The notes: generated by a model from the sequence alone, not told the origin. A stretch of DNA of 64,000 bases from Prevotella sp. (GCA_016281815.1 JAEEJK010000096.1:1-64000); one strand, 5' to 3'. Shown: positions 7,661 through 17,053, numbered from the stretch's first letter. Numbers and translations are program-made.

Positions 7661-7686
7661 CAAAACCGACGGCTCACTGCCGTCGG
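7661..7686 (-). terminator. Rho-independent terminator
   Basis: CCGACGG (7666-7672) and CCGTCGG (7680-7686) form a perfect 7-bp stem with a 7-base loop. On the minus strand it is followed by TTTTG and TTTTC. It lies about 55 bp past the stop of the gene at 7740-8114, so it fits as that gene's terminator. Confidence 0.7.
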
Positions 7687-7739
7687 TCGTTGGTTGATTT
7701 ATGGAAATGACATTCGCCATACGATGATGGTTGTCATGT

Positions 7740-8114
7740 TTAGTTCACTGCTGCCTTGATCCGGCGTGCCGTGGTCTTCTTGGCGTCGTATGTCACCATC
7801 AACATGTTGTTGCGGGGATTCCACTTGACATCCTTCACACCATAGACGGCCTTGGCTGCCTTGACAACGTTCTTGTGCCTGATAGTCTTGTTGCTGACCT
7901 TGAAGGCCGTCACCTCGAGAACGGGTGCGTGGCGGTCGCGGTCTCTGCCTCTGTCCACCTTCCTGTCGAAGTTTCTGTCATACTTGTGGCCCGTCATCCG
8001 CATCTCCTTCTTGTCGGGACGTGCGTTTCTGTCCACATTGCTCTTTGCTGCAGCCGGGGCTGCTGTGACGGCCATCATCATCATGGCTACAATCACTTTA
8101 TACATGGTCTTCAT
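7740..8114 (-). CDS. Secreted HMA-like protein without the metal-binding CxxC
   Basis: A 124-residue protein with a signal peptide ending at APAAA, a basic/acidic linker rich in Arg, Asp and Lys (about residues 25-62), and a C-terminal domain of about 60 residues. The domain reads like a heavy-metal-associated ferredoxin-like fold: VLEVTAFKVSN, then VVKAAKAVYGVKDVKWN, then LMVTYDAKKTTARRI. The Cys-x-x-Cys that binds copper in true HMA domains is absent, so metal transport is unlikely. Its role is unknown. It is transcribed alone from a consensus promoter and ends at a hairpin terminator. Confidence 0.7.
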   Translation of the reverse strand: MKTMYKVIVAMMMMAVTAAPAAAKSNVDRNARPDKKEMRMTGHKYDRNFDRKVDRGRDRDRHAPVLEVTAFKVSNKTIRHKNVVKAAKAVYGVKDVKWNPRNNMLMVTYDAKKTTARRIKAAVN

Positions 8115-8186
8115 AATCGTTTCCTTTCTTTACTTTTTATGTTGAACTTATGTTTCCGAAACCAAGTTTTTCGCTGATTTCTATTG

Positions 8187-8217
8187 CAAAAGTAGTGTCA
8201 TTTCCATGACTTGCAAA
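8187..8217 (-). promoter_or_regulatory. Consensus Bacteroidota promoter
   Basis: On the minus strand TTTG (8217-8214) and TACTTTTG (8194-8187) are separated by exactly 19 bp, a perfect match to the TTTG-N19-TAnnTTTG promoter. It drives the HMA-like gene and implies a leader of about 65 nt. Confidence 0.75.
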
Positions 8218-8293
8218 AGGAATATACCTACAAATGACAGGGCGATTTCCTATATGTCAGGGGGAAATCCCGAAGGAAGGAAACTTGCCCTCC

Positions 8294-9244
8294 TTAGTAA
8301 TCAGTGTTTCCGAGACCGGTAAAAGGCTCGTTGTATTCAATCAGATTCTCTATCAGCCTTTTGTTCCATCGTTCCACCTCATTGGGATGCTTTTTGGCTT
8401 TCAACTTGTTCAGCATGACTTGCCAGTAAGGCTTGTCGAAGTTGTCTGTGATGAAGCCTACGTCAAGGACGTCTGTGCTGAGCCATGGCCACCCCGGGTC
8501 TTTGGCATAACGCAGTATGATGCTGTTCTCGCGGCCATAATCGACATCGAAGTCACCTGTCTCAGGATTGGGGCGGCAATAGTGCAGGTTGAGTCCCTTG
8601 TCTGCCGGGGAGAAAACCAGATGCAACCGTCCTGGCGAGAGGCGGATCTTGTCGGTCAGGTCCCCTTTGCCATCTTCGATAAAGAAATAGTCCAGTTCGG
8701 GGCTCTCGGGAAGTATGGGGCCGTTCATCTTGTCATCGGTGATGGTGATGACGCCGTCATCGGTTGGCTCAAACCGGCTTTTGAGAATACGGCGGTAGGC
8801 CTTGTTGCGGTATGCCATCAGGTCATCACAGTTGAAAACTGTAAAAAGCATCATTTTGTCGCTATATGCCGTCAGGGTGGTCACGTCACCCACTTTCTCT
8901 GCCACGAACCGGGCACTTTGCCCTATCATGTCATGTTTCCCGGATGTCTCTTGATATACACCGCCACCCATAGATTTCAGGTAGAGTGTCAGGTGTCCTG
9001 AAGAGCCTTTGATGACGAAAAGGTCGCCTTCTTTCGACACGCTCATGGCTCCCATGTCCCAGGCAACGAACTGGCTGATGCCATCAATGGAAACGCTGTT
9101 CTTGGCGACCTCCTCCGTTGATGCGGTGGCTTCTTGCTGGTTCGTCTGAGCAGGGTCGTTGACGGCATTGGCGTTCTTTGATCCACAGGCTATCAGAAAT
9201 GAGAAAGCCAATGCTAATTGAAAAAACACTTTTTTGTTTGTCAT
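8294..9244 (-). CDS. Lipoprotein of unknown function
   Basis: A 316-residue protein with a lipoprotein signal: a hydrophobic N terminus ending in LIACGS, with Cys20 as the lipid anchor. A Thr/Ala/Gln-rich linker follows, then a globular domain without recognised motifs. The C terminus contains NKLKAKKHPNEVERWNKRL. It starts 22 bp after the patatin gene on the same strand, so the two are probably co-transcribed and may act together at the envelope. No family is recognised. Confidence 0.65.
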   Translation of the reverse strand: MTNKKVFFQLALAFSFLIACGSKNANAVNDPAQTNQQEATASTEEVAKNSVSIDGISQFVAWDMGAMSVSKEGDLFVIKGSSGHLTLYLKSMGGGVYQETSGKHDMIGQSARFVAEKVGDVTTLTAYSDKMMLFTVFNCDDLMAYRNKAYRRILKSRFEPTDDGVITITDDKMNGPILPESPELDYFFIEDGKGDLTDKIRLSPGRLHLVFSPADKGLNLHYCRPNPETGDFDVDYGRENSIILRYAKDPGWPWLSTDVLDVGFITDNFDKPYWQVMLNKLKAKKHPNEVERWNKRLIENLIEYNEPFTGLGNTDY

Positions 9245-9266
9245 TTCATGTATGGTTTTGGGGGTG

Positions 9267-10223
9267 TTATTGGCTGTTTCTGGGCTTTGAGAGTGAGCCG
9301 TTTTGACGTGAAGATGACCGTGATGGTGACTTGAATTTGCTGACTGCCTTCTGCGTTTTCTGTCGCCCGATGGCGATCAGACGTTCGGATTTGTCATAAT
9401 CGAAACTGCCATAACGGCTCATCTGAATGTCTACAAGGATGTCGGGGTTCATCAACTGTGCCATCAGTTTGGCATTCTGACGGATCATCAGCGAACTGGT
9501 GCGTGTGAGCATCGTGTAGTAGTTGAAATCGATGTTGTCGGGGATCAACTTGCTGAGAATCTGTGTGGCCAGCGACTTGCTGCTCTTGCGGCGCTCGGAG
9601 ATCTCATGCTTCATGTTCTCCTGGGCTTTGTAATCCTGTCCGCTGACATCCACTCCCACCAGCAGGTCGTCTTTATGGCGCTCCACACGGTTGAGTGGGA
9701 TGGGGTTGACCACGCCGCCGTCGATGAGTATCATCCCGTCACGCTGCACGGGCTTGTAGAACGACGGAAGGGAAATGCTGGCGCGGATGGCTTCGAACAG
9801 ACTGCCGGTGCGGAAGATCACTTCGCGCCCCGACACCCAGTCGGTTGCCACGGCACAGTAGGGGATGGGGAGGTCCTCAATGGCCATGTCCGGCACAAAC
9901 TCCATGATGGCCTCAATGATGCGGTCGCCCTTGACGATATGGTTCAGCGACAAGGAGAAATCGGTCAGTTCCAGCATCCGCTTGCGGTCGATGCCCTTCA
10001 TCCATTCCCGGAACTCTTCCAGTTTGCCTGCGGCATATACCCCACCGATAAGGGCGCCCATGCTGCAGCCGGCTATCGAGGTGATGTGATAACCTTCCTC
10101 TTCCAGCACCTCAATGGCTCCGATATGTGCAAGGCCTCGGGCGCCACCGCTCGACAGCACCAATGCGACATCTTTCCTCTCGGGCTTTTCTATGCCCGTC
10201 AGTCTCAGCAGTTTCTCTAACAT
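9267..10223 (-). CDS. Patatin-like phospholipase
   Basis: A 318-residue patatin-family acyl hydrolase of the bacterial RssA-like type. The Gly-rich oxyanion loop is SGGARG (25-30), the nucleophile Ser54 sits in GCSMG (GxSxG), and the catalytic Asp168 lies in DGG. There is no signal peptide, so it is probably cytoplasmic or at the inner face of the membrane. It would cleave acyl esters of phospholipids; the true substrate is unknown. The C-terminal 40 residues are basic and Ser-rich. It is the first gene of a two-gene unit with the downstream lipoprotein. Confidence 0.88.
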   Translation of the reverse strand: MLEKLLRLTGIEKPERKDVALVLSSGGARGLAHIGAIEVLEEEGYHITSIAGCSMGALIGGVYAAGKLEEFREWMKGIDRKRMLELTDFSLSLNHIVKGDRIIEAIMEFVPDMAIEDLPIPYCAVATDWVSGREVIFRTGSLFEAIRASISLPSFYKPVQRDGMILIDGGVVNPIPLNRVERHKDDLLVGVDVSGQDYKAQENMKHEISERRKSSKSLATQILSKLIPDNIDFNYYTMLTRTSSLMIRQNAKLMAQLMNPDILVDIQMSRYGSFDYDKSERLIAIGRQKTQKAVSKFKSPSRSSSRQNGSLSKPRNSQ

Positions 10224-10252
10224 CCGTTCTATCTATAATCACAATTCGACCA

Positions 10253-10260
10253 CAAATATA
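10253..10260 (-). promoter_or_regulatory. Candidate -7 box for the patatin operon
   Basis: TATATTTG on the minus strand matches TAnnTTTG, 30 bp upstream of the patatin start. A TTTG lies at a suboptimal 23-bp spacing. Confidence 0.45.
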
Positions 10261-10304
10261 CAAATAATCATCCATGTTTTTCTCAAAAATAATATATTTT
10301 TCAT

Positions 10305-10312
10305 TATATTTG
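10305..10312 (+). promoter_or_regulatory. Candidate -7 box for the cyclophilin operon
   Basis: TATATTTG matches TAnnTTTG, 24 bp upstream of the cyclophilin ATG, in an AT-rich divergent intergenic region. Confidence 0.5.
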
Positions 10313-10336
10313 CACCTTGAACAAAGTACAGCAATT

Positions 10337-11065
10337 ATGAAAGTAAAAATACAGACTATGTTGGGCGACATCATTGTCCGCCTGTATGACGAGACCCCTC
10401 TCCACCGCGACAATTTCGTGAAACTGGCAAAAGAGGGCTATTACGACGGAACGCTGTTCCACAGGGTCATCAAGGACTTCATGGTGCAGGGCGGCGACCC
10501 TGACTCCAAGGGTGCTCCCGCGGGAAAGATGCTGGGAATGGGTGGTCCTGATTACACCATCGAGGCAGAGATCAAGGACAATCTCTTCCATAAGCGGGGC
10601 GCACTGGCTGCCGCCAGGCAGGGAGACCAGGTGAACCCCGAGCGCAGGAGCAGCGGTTCGCAGTTCTATATCGCCTGGGGACAGGTGTACAATGAAGGCC
10701 AGTTGCGCCAGTTCTCCAAGCAACTGCGGATGCAGCGTGTCCAGGCTGCCTTCAATGACCTTGCCGCAGAGCACCGCTCAGAGATCATTCAGATGCGTAA
10801 AGACCGCGACCGCGCCGGACTTCAGGAACTGCAGGACCGCTTGATCGCGGAAGCCGAGAAACATGTCGGCAATGCCGGCCTTACTGACGAACAAATACAG
10901 GTATACACCACCATCGGCGGTGTGCCCCATCTTGACGGGCAATATACCGTGTTTGGAGAGGTGGAGGAAGGTCTTGATGTCGTGGAGATGATCCAGGGCA
11001 CTGCCACAGGACGTGGTGACCGACCGCTTGATGATATTGAAATGAGAGTTACTGTTATAGAATGA
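10337..11065 (+). CDS. Cyclophilin-type peptidyl-prolyl isomerase
   Basis: A 242-residue cyclophilin that catalyses cis-trans isomerisation of prolyl bonds. The fold motifs FHRVIKDFMVQGGDP (about 45-59) and SGSQFYIAWG (about 105-114) contain the active-site Arg, Phe and Gln. A charged helical insertion of about 70 residues, with EHRSEIIQMRKDRDRAGLQEL, splits the domain before the closing YTVFGEVEEGLDVVEMI. No signal peptide is seen, so it is probably cytoplasmic. The start at 10337 follows the promoter-like TATATTTG. The stop overlaps the next gene by 4 bp. Confidence 0.88.
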   Translation: MKVKIQTMLGDIIVRLYDETPLHRDNFVKLAKEGYYDGTLFHRVIKDFMVQGGDPDSKGAPAGKMLGMGGPDYTIEAEIKDNLFHKRGALAAARQGDQVNPERRSSGSQFYIAWGQVYNEGQLRQFSKQLRMQRVQAAFNDLAAEHRSEIIQMRKDRDRAGLQELQDRLIAEAEKHVGNAGLTDEQIQVYTTIGGVPHLDGQYTVFGEVEEGLDVVEMIQGTATGRGDRPLDDIEMRVTVIE

Positions 11066-11430
11066 AAAAACTATTGTTTATCTGTGCCTTGATGCTCATG
11101 TCAGCAGGTATGCAGGCACAAGGCATCAGCCATATTGAGACGACGAGGTCGTGGTATTATATTTACGACCAAGCCGGAAAGAAGGTGAAAACCCTCAGCA
11201 GCAACATCGGTGAACTGCAGGGCTACAGTGCCTCGCTCATTGTCGTGAAAAGCGGGTCGTGGTATTATCTCTACGACTCAAAAGGGAACAAGATCAAGAC
11301 CATGAGTGCTTCCACCGTGGGCAAGGTGCTGTCTGTGGCTGGCGACACATTCACCAGTCAGGTCGGCTCTTGGATCTACACCTGGAACAAGGAGGGAAAG
11401 AAAATCGCCACAAGGGCAGCACAACGTTAA
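11062..11430 (+). CDS. Secreted small protein with three WG-like repeats
   Basis: A 122-residue protein with a signal peptide ending MQAQG. The mature part consists of three similar units, each opening with a Trp-aromatic pair and closing with a basic GKKVKT-type turn: SWYYIYDQAGKKVKT, SWYYLYDSKGNKIKT and SWIYTWNKEGKKIAT. This resembles WG (KWG Leptospira) repeats, which form beta structures of unknown binding role. Its start overlaps the cyclophilin stop (ATGA), and guanine deaminase follows after 4 bp, so the three genes form an operon. Confidence 0.65.
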   Translation: MKKLLFICALMLMSAGMQAQGISHIETTRSWYYIYDQAGKKVKTLSSNIGELQGYSASLIVVKSGSWYYLYDSKGNKIKTMSASTVGKVLSVAGDTFTSQVGSWIYTWNKEGKKIATRAAQR

Positions 11431-11434
11431 GAAT

Positions 11435-12712
11435 ATGAAGAAAATATATAAGGCACATATCCTTTTTACAAAGGAGCAAGACCATTTCGAGGTGTTTGAG
11501 AACGGATATATCGCCGTCGGTGAAGATGGACGGGTGATAGGTGTGGCGGCAGATTTGGCGTCGCTGGACAATGAGGATGCAGAGGTCGTTGATTTCGGCG
11601 ACCGACTGCTGATACCGGCCATGAACGACATGCATGTGCATGCCCCGCAGGTGCGCAACCAGGGTGTGGCGATGGATCTGGAACTGCTCCCGTGGTTGCA
11701 GAACTACACCTTCCCCGAGGAAGCGAAGTATGCGGACATCCATTACGCAGAGAGCATGTATCGCCGCTTCCTGCATACCCAGTGGCTCTTTGGCACCATG
11801 CGCAGTTGTGTGTTCGGTACCGTCCATACCGAAAGCACCCGCCTGCTGATGAAACTGTATCAGGAAGCAGGCATGGGCGCATTGGTCGGCAAGGTGGCCA
11901 TGAACCGCCACTGTCCTGACACGCTCAGTGAGGACGTGGAGGCTGCCGTAGAAGGCAATGAGCGGCTGATTGCGGAATTCAACCAGCCCGATGCCTTGGT
12001 GCGTCCCATCATCACGCCGCGTTTCGTGCCGTCGTGCACACCGGAGTTGCTGAGCGCCTGTGGCGAATTGGCCAACAAATACCAATTGCCCGTGCAGTCG
12101 CATCTCTCGGAGAATACGTCGGAGATTGCCTGGGTGGCAGAGTTGGAGCCTGAAAGCAAGAGTTATGGTGACGCCTACAACCGCTACGGACTCTTCGGGC
12201 AGACACCCACCATCATGGCTCACTGCGTGTGGACTGATGGCCAAGAACTGGAACTGATGAAGCGCAACGATGTCATGGTAGCCCACTGTCCCACGTCGAA
12301 CTACAACCTGGCGTCGGGCATGGCGCCTGTCCGCCTTTTCCTCGAAGAGGGACTGCGTGTCGGACTGGGCAGCGACATCAGCGGTGGCCACGACCTCAAC
12401 GTGTTCCGCATGTTGGTATATGCCATTCAGGTCAGCAAGATGCACTATCATTATAATCACGACAAGCATTTCCTCACCTTGCCTGAAGTGTTCTGGATCG
12501 CCACCAAGTCGGCAGGCAGTTTCTTCGGAAAAGTGGGCAGTTTTGAACCAGGCTATGAGTTCGACGCACTGGTCATCAACGACAGCGTGCTCAATTTCGA
12601 CAATTACACCCTTCAGGAGCGTCTGGAGCGTTATATCTATCTCGGCGACGACCGTCAGATCGATTACCGCTTCTGCCGTGGAAAATTGATCACGGAGCCT
12701 CTCTGCTTATGA
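11435..12712 (+). CDS. guaD: Guanine deaminase
   Basis: A 425-residue metal-dependent amidohydrolase that most resembles guanine deaminase (guanine to xanthine plus ammonia). Zinc ligands are His67 and His69 in DMHVHAPQ, a His in PVQSHLSEN, a His in MAHCVW, and the Asp of GLGSDISGGHD. The segments TPRFVPSCT and HCPTSNYNLASG are typical of guanine deaminase rather than of other family members. The start at 11435 is chosen because it lies 4 bp after the previous stop. Upstream residues in the longer frame are not family-like. It is the last gene of the cyclophilin operon. Confidence 0.85.
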   Translation: MKKIYKAHILFTKEQDHFEVFENGYIAVGEDGRVIGVAADLASLDNEDAEVVDFGDRLLIPAMNDMHVHAPQVRNQGVAMDLELLPWLQNYTFPEEAKYADIHYAESMYRRFLHTQWLFGTMRSCVFGTVHTESTRLLMKLYQEAGMGALVGKVAMNRHCPDTLSEDVEAAVEGNERLIAEFNQPDALVRPIITPRFVPSCTPELLSACGELANKYQLPVQSHLSENTSEIAWVAELEPESKSYGDAYNRYGLFGQTPTIMAHCVWTDGQELELMKRNDVMVAHCPTSNYNLASGMAPVRLFLEEGLRVGLGSDISGGHDLNVFRMLVYAIQVSKMHYHYNHDKHFLTLPEVFWIATKSAGSFFGKVGSFEPGYEFDALVINDSVLNFDNYTLQERLERYIYLGDDRQIDYRFCRGKLITEPLCL

Positions 12713-12770
12713 CAGAGATCTGTCCTGCATTTTGTTTTACGTCACTCCTATCCAATTAGGTTACCGGTGA

Positions 12771-15317
12771 TTAATTCACTGATGTCTGTTTGTCCACTTT
12801 CACACGCATAATGGTGAACGACATCGGGGCGAACTGATAGTCAAACTGCTTGCCGAACTTGCCGAAGAGGGAGGTCTGTGGTGCCAATTTAGTGGGCTGG
12901 TCGAAGGAATTCTCATCGTTGGCATTGCCGCTGAGGGTGATGACACGGCCCGTAGGCATCACGTTTCTGGCACCTTCGATGGCGAACGAGCGGCGGTAGG
13001 GCTGTTCTGTGCCGTTGACCACCTTGATAACCAACTCGCCGGTGGACTCATCGTAGCCAGTCTGACAAAAGTGGCGGGTCTGGGCAGCGGGCTTCGCAGA
13101 GAGAATCTCTTTGCCGTCCATGAAGAGGGTGACGAGTTGCGGCGTGACGGAGATTTTCACATCATACCACTTGTTGCTCTCCACCGTCTGAGGCACTTGC
13201 CGGCCCAGTACGTCGTTGGTGCGTCCGCGACGGATGGGCTGGATGGCCGACGTGTGGTTGTTCCAGCCGCCGATGTTCACGGAATAGCCGTTGCGACCTC
13301 GCTCGTCCATGCCGTAATAGATAAAGAAACCTTCCATGCCGTCCGTCTTGCGGGCTTGCAGTTCCAGGGTATATTCGTTGCTGCTGAAGGACGGGAGCAG
13401 CGACATCGTGAGTTGCTCATTGCTGGTTTGGGCGAGGACATCGCCTGTCACCGTCCATTCACCGCGCTGCTTCTTGAACTGTTCCGGGCTGAAGGTCGTT
13501 GTCTTCCCGTCGGCAGTGGTCACTTTGACATTGCGGTACTCGCACTGTGTGGCATAACTGCCCAGTCCGATAGTGCCTGCTGCGAAGGGTTGGGCCTCTC
13601 CGGCGGTTGACGGCTCGCTGACGAAGACGTTATACGTCGGACGGTTCTCGGCAGCCATCTGCTGCACATAGTAAGAGGCGCGGCCATAGACCTCAGAACT
13701 ATTGATGTGGATGAGGTTGCAGGGCCAGTCGCGACGGTTCTCGTTTTCGAAGAGCGGTGCATACGATGTCATCTTCACCACATCGCTGTTGCGCTCCATA
13801 CCCATGATGAAGGCGGCCTCGCTGATGGCAGCCAGCAGGTTGCCGGCTCCAACGCCACCGTTGCAGGCATACTCGCCCACGTAGATATCATGTGTGCGTG
13901 GTGCATCGTCGAAGAGGTGGTTGTTGTTGAAGAAAAAGTCGGGATTGCGATACCAGTGGGGATCCACCATGTAGTCGCCGGGAATCTGGCCCAACAGGCG
14001 GTCGGTGTGGCCGAGTGTGTTGATGAACGTGATCTGCGGATATTCAGCCTTCAGTTTTTTGAAAATGTAGTTGAAGTGGGTGACGTACTCCGGGCCTACA
14101 TTCTCGTTGCCTATCTCTACGTATTTCAGTGGGAAGGGCTTCGGGTGTCCAGCCTCGGCGCGCATCTTCGCCCAGCGGTTATTGGCAGGGTCGGCCAGGG
14201 CATAGTCGATGGCATCGCGGAAGTCCTGCACCACAGCATCCATATCGGCATCGCTGCTCACGAAATCGCCGTTGCGCACAGAGCATGACATGCCGGCATT
14301 GTTCACAAACATGGCGTCCATCCCGAGGTCCTCGCAGAACTGCAGAAACTCATGGTAGCCCATGCCCCAAGTAGCACGGTAGCCCCACACGTCCCACTCG
14401 CCACGGCGCATCATCGGGTCGCCGAGCGTCTCCTTCCATTTCACGCGGTTCTCATACGTGGCACCCTCAACGATGCAGCCGCCGGGCCAGCGCATGAATT
14501 TCGGATGGAGGTCCACCAGCATTTGTGCCACATCGGCCCGCTGGCCGTTCTTGCGTCCCTTGAATGTGGCCTGCGGGAAAAGTGACACATAGTCGACGAG
14601 CACCGTGCCCGTCTTGTCAAATTCCAGCGAGAGTTCACCTTTGGCTGCCGTTCCCTCAGTTTTCAGCGTGGCTGTCAGTTCCGTCCAGTCCTTTATTTGA
14701 CGGTTGGAGAAGGATGCCGTGCCGAGCGACGCGCCTGTCTCGCCATTCACCAAGCGGGCGGTGATGCCGCCCTTGTAGTTGGCCGACTTTACGTAGAAGC
14801 GCAAGTCATATTGCTCACCGGCCTTCAGGCCCATGCCCCAATAGCCCGTGTTCGTCAGCACAGCCTTGCCGCCTTTCTGCACTTTTTTGATGGTGAGTTG
14901 CATGGCGTGAGGCGTATTCTCGTGCAGTGGTGCCGGGGTCTCTACCACTTCACCCGTGACTGAGGCTTTCTCGCCTGTCACGCGCCATCCCGTCATCTTC
15001 TTCTCCTCCAGGTTCCAGGGGATGTTCCAGTTGCGGTGGTTACGGTGTTCATAGTTCATGGCATCAGGTGCATAGGCCTTGCCGTCACGATATGTCATGC
15101 TCGAAGGCAGCACGTGTTCCTCAAAACCACGGTTCTGCACCAGTTCGGCATAGAGACCGCCGTCACCGGCATGACTGATTTCCTCGAAAAAGATACCATA
15201 GAGATTGGGTGACACTACGGCCCCTTTCTGGCCGAGGTCGATGCGGACAGGCTCCGTCTGTGCCGACACTGTGAGCGCCAGCAGGAGCAGCAATGCTGTT
15301 GTCTGTAGTTGTTTCAT
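12771..15317 (-). CDS. GH51 alpha-L-arabinofuranosidase
   Basis: A secreted 848-residue glycoside hydrolase family 51 enzyme that removes terminal arabinofuranose from arabinan or arabinoxylan. It has a signal peptide ending VSAQ and an N-terminal segment with IFFEEISHAGDGGLYAEL. A carbohydrate-binding-like insertion (about 105-250) follows, then a TIM barrel with acid/base Glu405 in EIGNENVGPEY and nucleophile Glu482 in VGEYACNGG. The C-terminal beta domain contains a laminin-G/DUF1080-like insert. It follows the carboxylesterase gene by 31 bp on the same strand, opposite the AraC-type regulator, so the two enzymes likely work on the same side-chain-rich polysaccharide. Confidence 0.92.
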   Translation of the reverse strand: MKQLQTTALLLLLALTVSAQTEPVRIDLGQKGAVVSPNLYGIFFEEISHAGDGGLYAELVQNRGFEEHVLPSSMTYRDGKAYAPDAMNYEHRNHRNWNIPWNLEEKKMTGWRVTGEKASVTGEVVETPAPLHENTPHAMQLTIKKVQKGGKAVLTNTGYWGMGLKAGEQYDLRFYVKSANYKGGITARLVNGETGASLGTASFSNRQIKDWTELTATLKTEGTAAKGELSLEFDKTGTVLVDYVSLFPQATFKGRKNGQRADVAQMLVDLHPKFMRWPGGCIVEGATYENRVKWKETLGDPMMRRGEWDVWGYRATWGMGYHEFLQFCEDLGMDAMFVNNAGMSCSVRNGDFVSSDADMDAVVQDFRDAIDYALADPANNRWAKMRAEAGHPKPFPLKYVEIGNENVGPEYVTHFNYIFKKLKAEYPQITFINTLGHTDRLLGQIPGDYMVDPHWYRNPDFFFNNNHLFDDAPRTHDIYVGEYACNGGVGAGNLLAAISEAAFIMGMERNSDVVKMTSYAPLFENENRRDWPCNLIHINSSEVYGRASYYVQQMAAENRPTYNVFVSEPSTAGEAQPFAAGTIGLGSYATQCEYRNVKVTTADGKTTTFSPEQFKKQRGEWTVTGDVLAQTSNEQLTMSLLPSFSSNEYTLELQARKTDGMEGFFIYYGMDERGRNGYSVNIGGWNNHTSAIQPIRRGRTNDVLGRQVPQTVESNKWYDVKISVTPQLVTLFMDGKEILSAKPAAQTRHFCQTGYDESTGELVIKVVNGTEQPYRRSFAIEGARNVMPTGRVITLSGNANDENSFDQPTKLAPQTSLFGKFGKQFDYQFAPMSFTIMRVKVDKQTSVN

Positions 15318-15348
15318 CGGTTTATTGTGATTGATGGATATTGTTCGG

Positions 15349-16911
15349 TTACCAGATGCTGCGGCTCATCTGCATGAGTTCGCGGTCGTGGTGCTTGCGC
15401 GGTTCGCACTTGTTGTCGAGTATCATGGTGACACCAGTCTCCTCGTTGTAGGGTTCCCACTTGGGCAGTCCCTTCGTATTGGGATTGCCCGTCTTGATGA
15501 ACGCGAGCCAGATGCTGCTGATGAGTTTCTCGAACTTATAGGCTGCGGGCGAGGCTCCTGTCATCTCGCGCTGCAGACTGACGTTGTGGAGCATGAATGG
15601 GAGTTCCATGCCATGCGAGGCTCCGAGGGCGTTGCTCTCAGGTTTCCATGTGAACAGATAAAGGTATGCGGGAGCACCACCCTGTGCGGCCTTGGCAGAG
15701 GCTTGGCGCACGGCTCCTGCACGGAAACCCGTATCCACATACGTCATCTCTTTCGGCTCCGCATTGGGGTAGGCTTTCTTGAAGGCTGCGATGTATGCGT
15801 CGGCACGGTCGCCCTGACGCTGGCGCACGGCGGCTTCGGCCTCTTGCCACGTCATGTCGCGGCTGATGTCGAAGGTAAACTCATTGAAGTCGGTGCCGAT
15901 GAGCATGGGCACATTTTTCGACTCTGGAGAGGCAGGCTCGAAGGGGTGCTGGGGCAGGATGGTGCCGTCGACCACAGGAGAGAAACCACTGCGGATGCCG
16001 CGCTGCGCCAGACGGCTGACGGCATAGTTCAACTCGTCGTAAGTATATTTCGAGAAGTCGGCCTCGGCCGTGGCGGGCTGGCCCAATTCCTGAGCGAGGG
16101 CGATGCCGAAGGGGCGTGTCTGCTCAGGCAGCGCCTGACGCAGTGTGGACCCGCTCTGCACGATGGCCCGTTTGAAGAGTCCTTTGGCCGAAGGCATGGC
16201 CAGCAGGGTCGACACCTTGCCTCCACCGCCCGACTGTCCGCCGATGGTCACCTCATCAGGGTCGCCGCCGAAGCGGGCGATATTGTCGCGTACCCACTCC
16301 AAGGCCTTTACGATGTCCTGCATGCCCAGATTGACACTCTGGGCATACTTGCCACCCAGACCTGTGAGGTCGGCATATCCCAGGATGTTCAGACGGTGGT
16401 TCAGGTTCACCACCACGATGTCGCCGGCTTCGGCCAGTGCTCGCCCCTCATAGCAGGGCAGGTCGTGACCGGAGCCGCCTGAGTAGCCGCCACCATGAAT
16501 CCACACGAAGACGGGACGGCGCTTCCCGTCATTCACGCTTGGTGTCCATACGTTCAGCACCAAGCACTCCTTTTCGTCCATCGGCTCCGTCACAAACTGA
16601 TTGCCGAAGCCGTAGTCCGTCTGGCTGTTGCGGCCATTCCACTTCAGACTCTCGTTCTGCGGGGCCTGTGGTCCATATACCTTGCACTGCCTGATGCCTT
16701 GAAACTTGTCTGGTGACTGTGGCGGCATGAAGCGTTCTGCCTTGGCATACTGGATGCCCTTGAAGGTGAAGATGCGACCGTCCTGATAGCCCTCTATGGA
16801 GCCATAGACGGTTTCTACGCGTGTGTGTGGCCCTGCCGTGATGGGCTGCGCCTGCATGACGGATGCTGTCAGTAGCAGAGACAGCAAAATAGCAATCATT
16901 GTTCGTTTCAT
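15349..16911 (-). CDS. Secreted type B carboxylesterase
   Basis: About 520 residues, alpha/beta-hydrolase of the carboxylesterase type B (COesterase) family. A signal peptide ends at MQAQ. The oxyanion loop is WIHGGGYSGG (about 137-146), the nucleophile Ser227 is in GGQSGGG, and acid and His residues follow in the C-terminal half (the HGMELPF region). It hydrolyses ester bonds. Next to GH51, a role in removing acetyl or feruloyl groups from plant polysaccharide is plausible but inferred. ATG 16911 is preferred over 16929 for a better signal peptide. It is first in the operon, followed by GH51. Confidence 0.87.
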   Translation of the reverse strand: MKRTMIAILLSLLLTASVMQAQPITAGPHTRVETVYGSIEGYQDGRIFTFKGIQYAKAERFMPPQSPDKFQGIRQCKVYGPQAPQNESLKWNGRNSQTDYGFGNQFVTEPMDEKECLVLNVWTPSVNDGKRRPVFVWIHGGGYSGGSGHDLPCYEGRALAEAGDIVVVNLNHRLNILGYADLTGLGGKYAQSVNLGMQDIVKALEWVRDNIARFGGDPDEVTIGGQSGGGGKVSTLLAMPSAKGLFKRAIVQSGSTLRQALPEQTRPFGIALAQELGQPATAEADFSKYTYDELNYAVSRLAQRGIRSGFSPVVDGTILPQHPFEPASPESKNVPMLIGTDFNEFTFDISRDMTWQEAEAAVRQRQGDRADAYIAAFKKAYPNAEPKEMTYVDTGFRAGAVRQASAKAAQGGAPAYLYLFTWKPESNALGASHGMELPFMLHNVSLQREMTGASPAAYKFEKLISSIWLAFIKTGNPNTKGLPKWEPYNEETGVTMILDNKCEPRKHHDRELMQMSRSIW

Positions 16912-17053
16912 AGTCTTTATTCTATTCATTCGTTATATCTTTGTCCTGCGCTTTTATCTGATACACTGCCGGCAGCACCGTCGACCACGAAGCCATAGAG
17001 GTTTGAAGCCCCCGGTTAATGTACCATATTTTTAGTAGTTTGTTATGTGGTTG

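Noticed and set aside
8244..8269. GATTTCC/GGAAATC hairpin downstream of the lipoprotein gene as terminator
   Set aside because: The stem is short, the loop is 12 bases, and no clear T-run follows on the minus strand.
11351..12469. Long (372-codon) minus-strand open frame opposite guanine deaminase
   Set aside because: The plus strand carries all zinc-site motifs of guanine deaminase; the antisense frame is His/Val-rich and unlike any family.
15331..16482. 383-codon plus-strand open frame opposite the carboxylesterase
   Set aside because: Antisense shadow of a gene with oxyanion loop and GxSxG motif.
16930..17050. Possible tRNA or small RNA in the gap between esterase and regulator
   Set aside because: No cloverleaf, T-loop or CCA-compatible stem could be drawn; the region is better read as divergent promoters.
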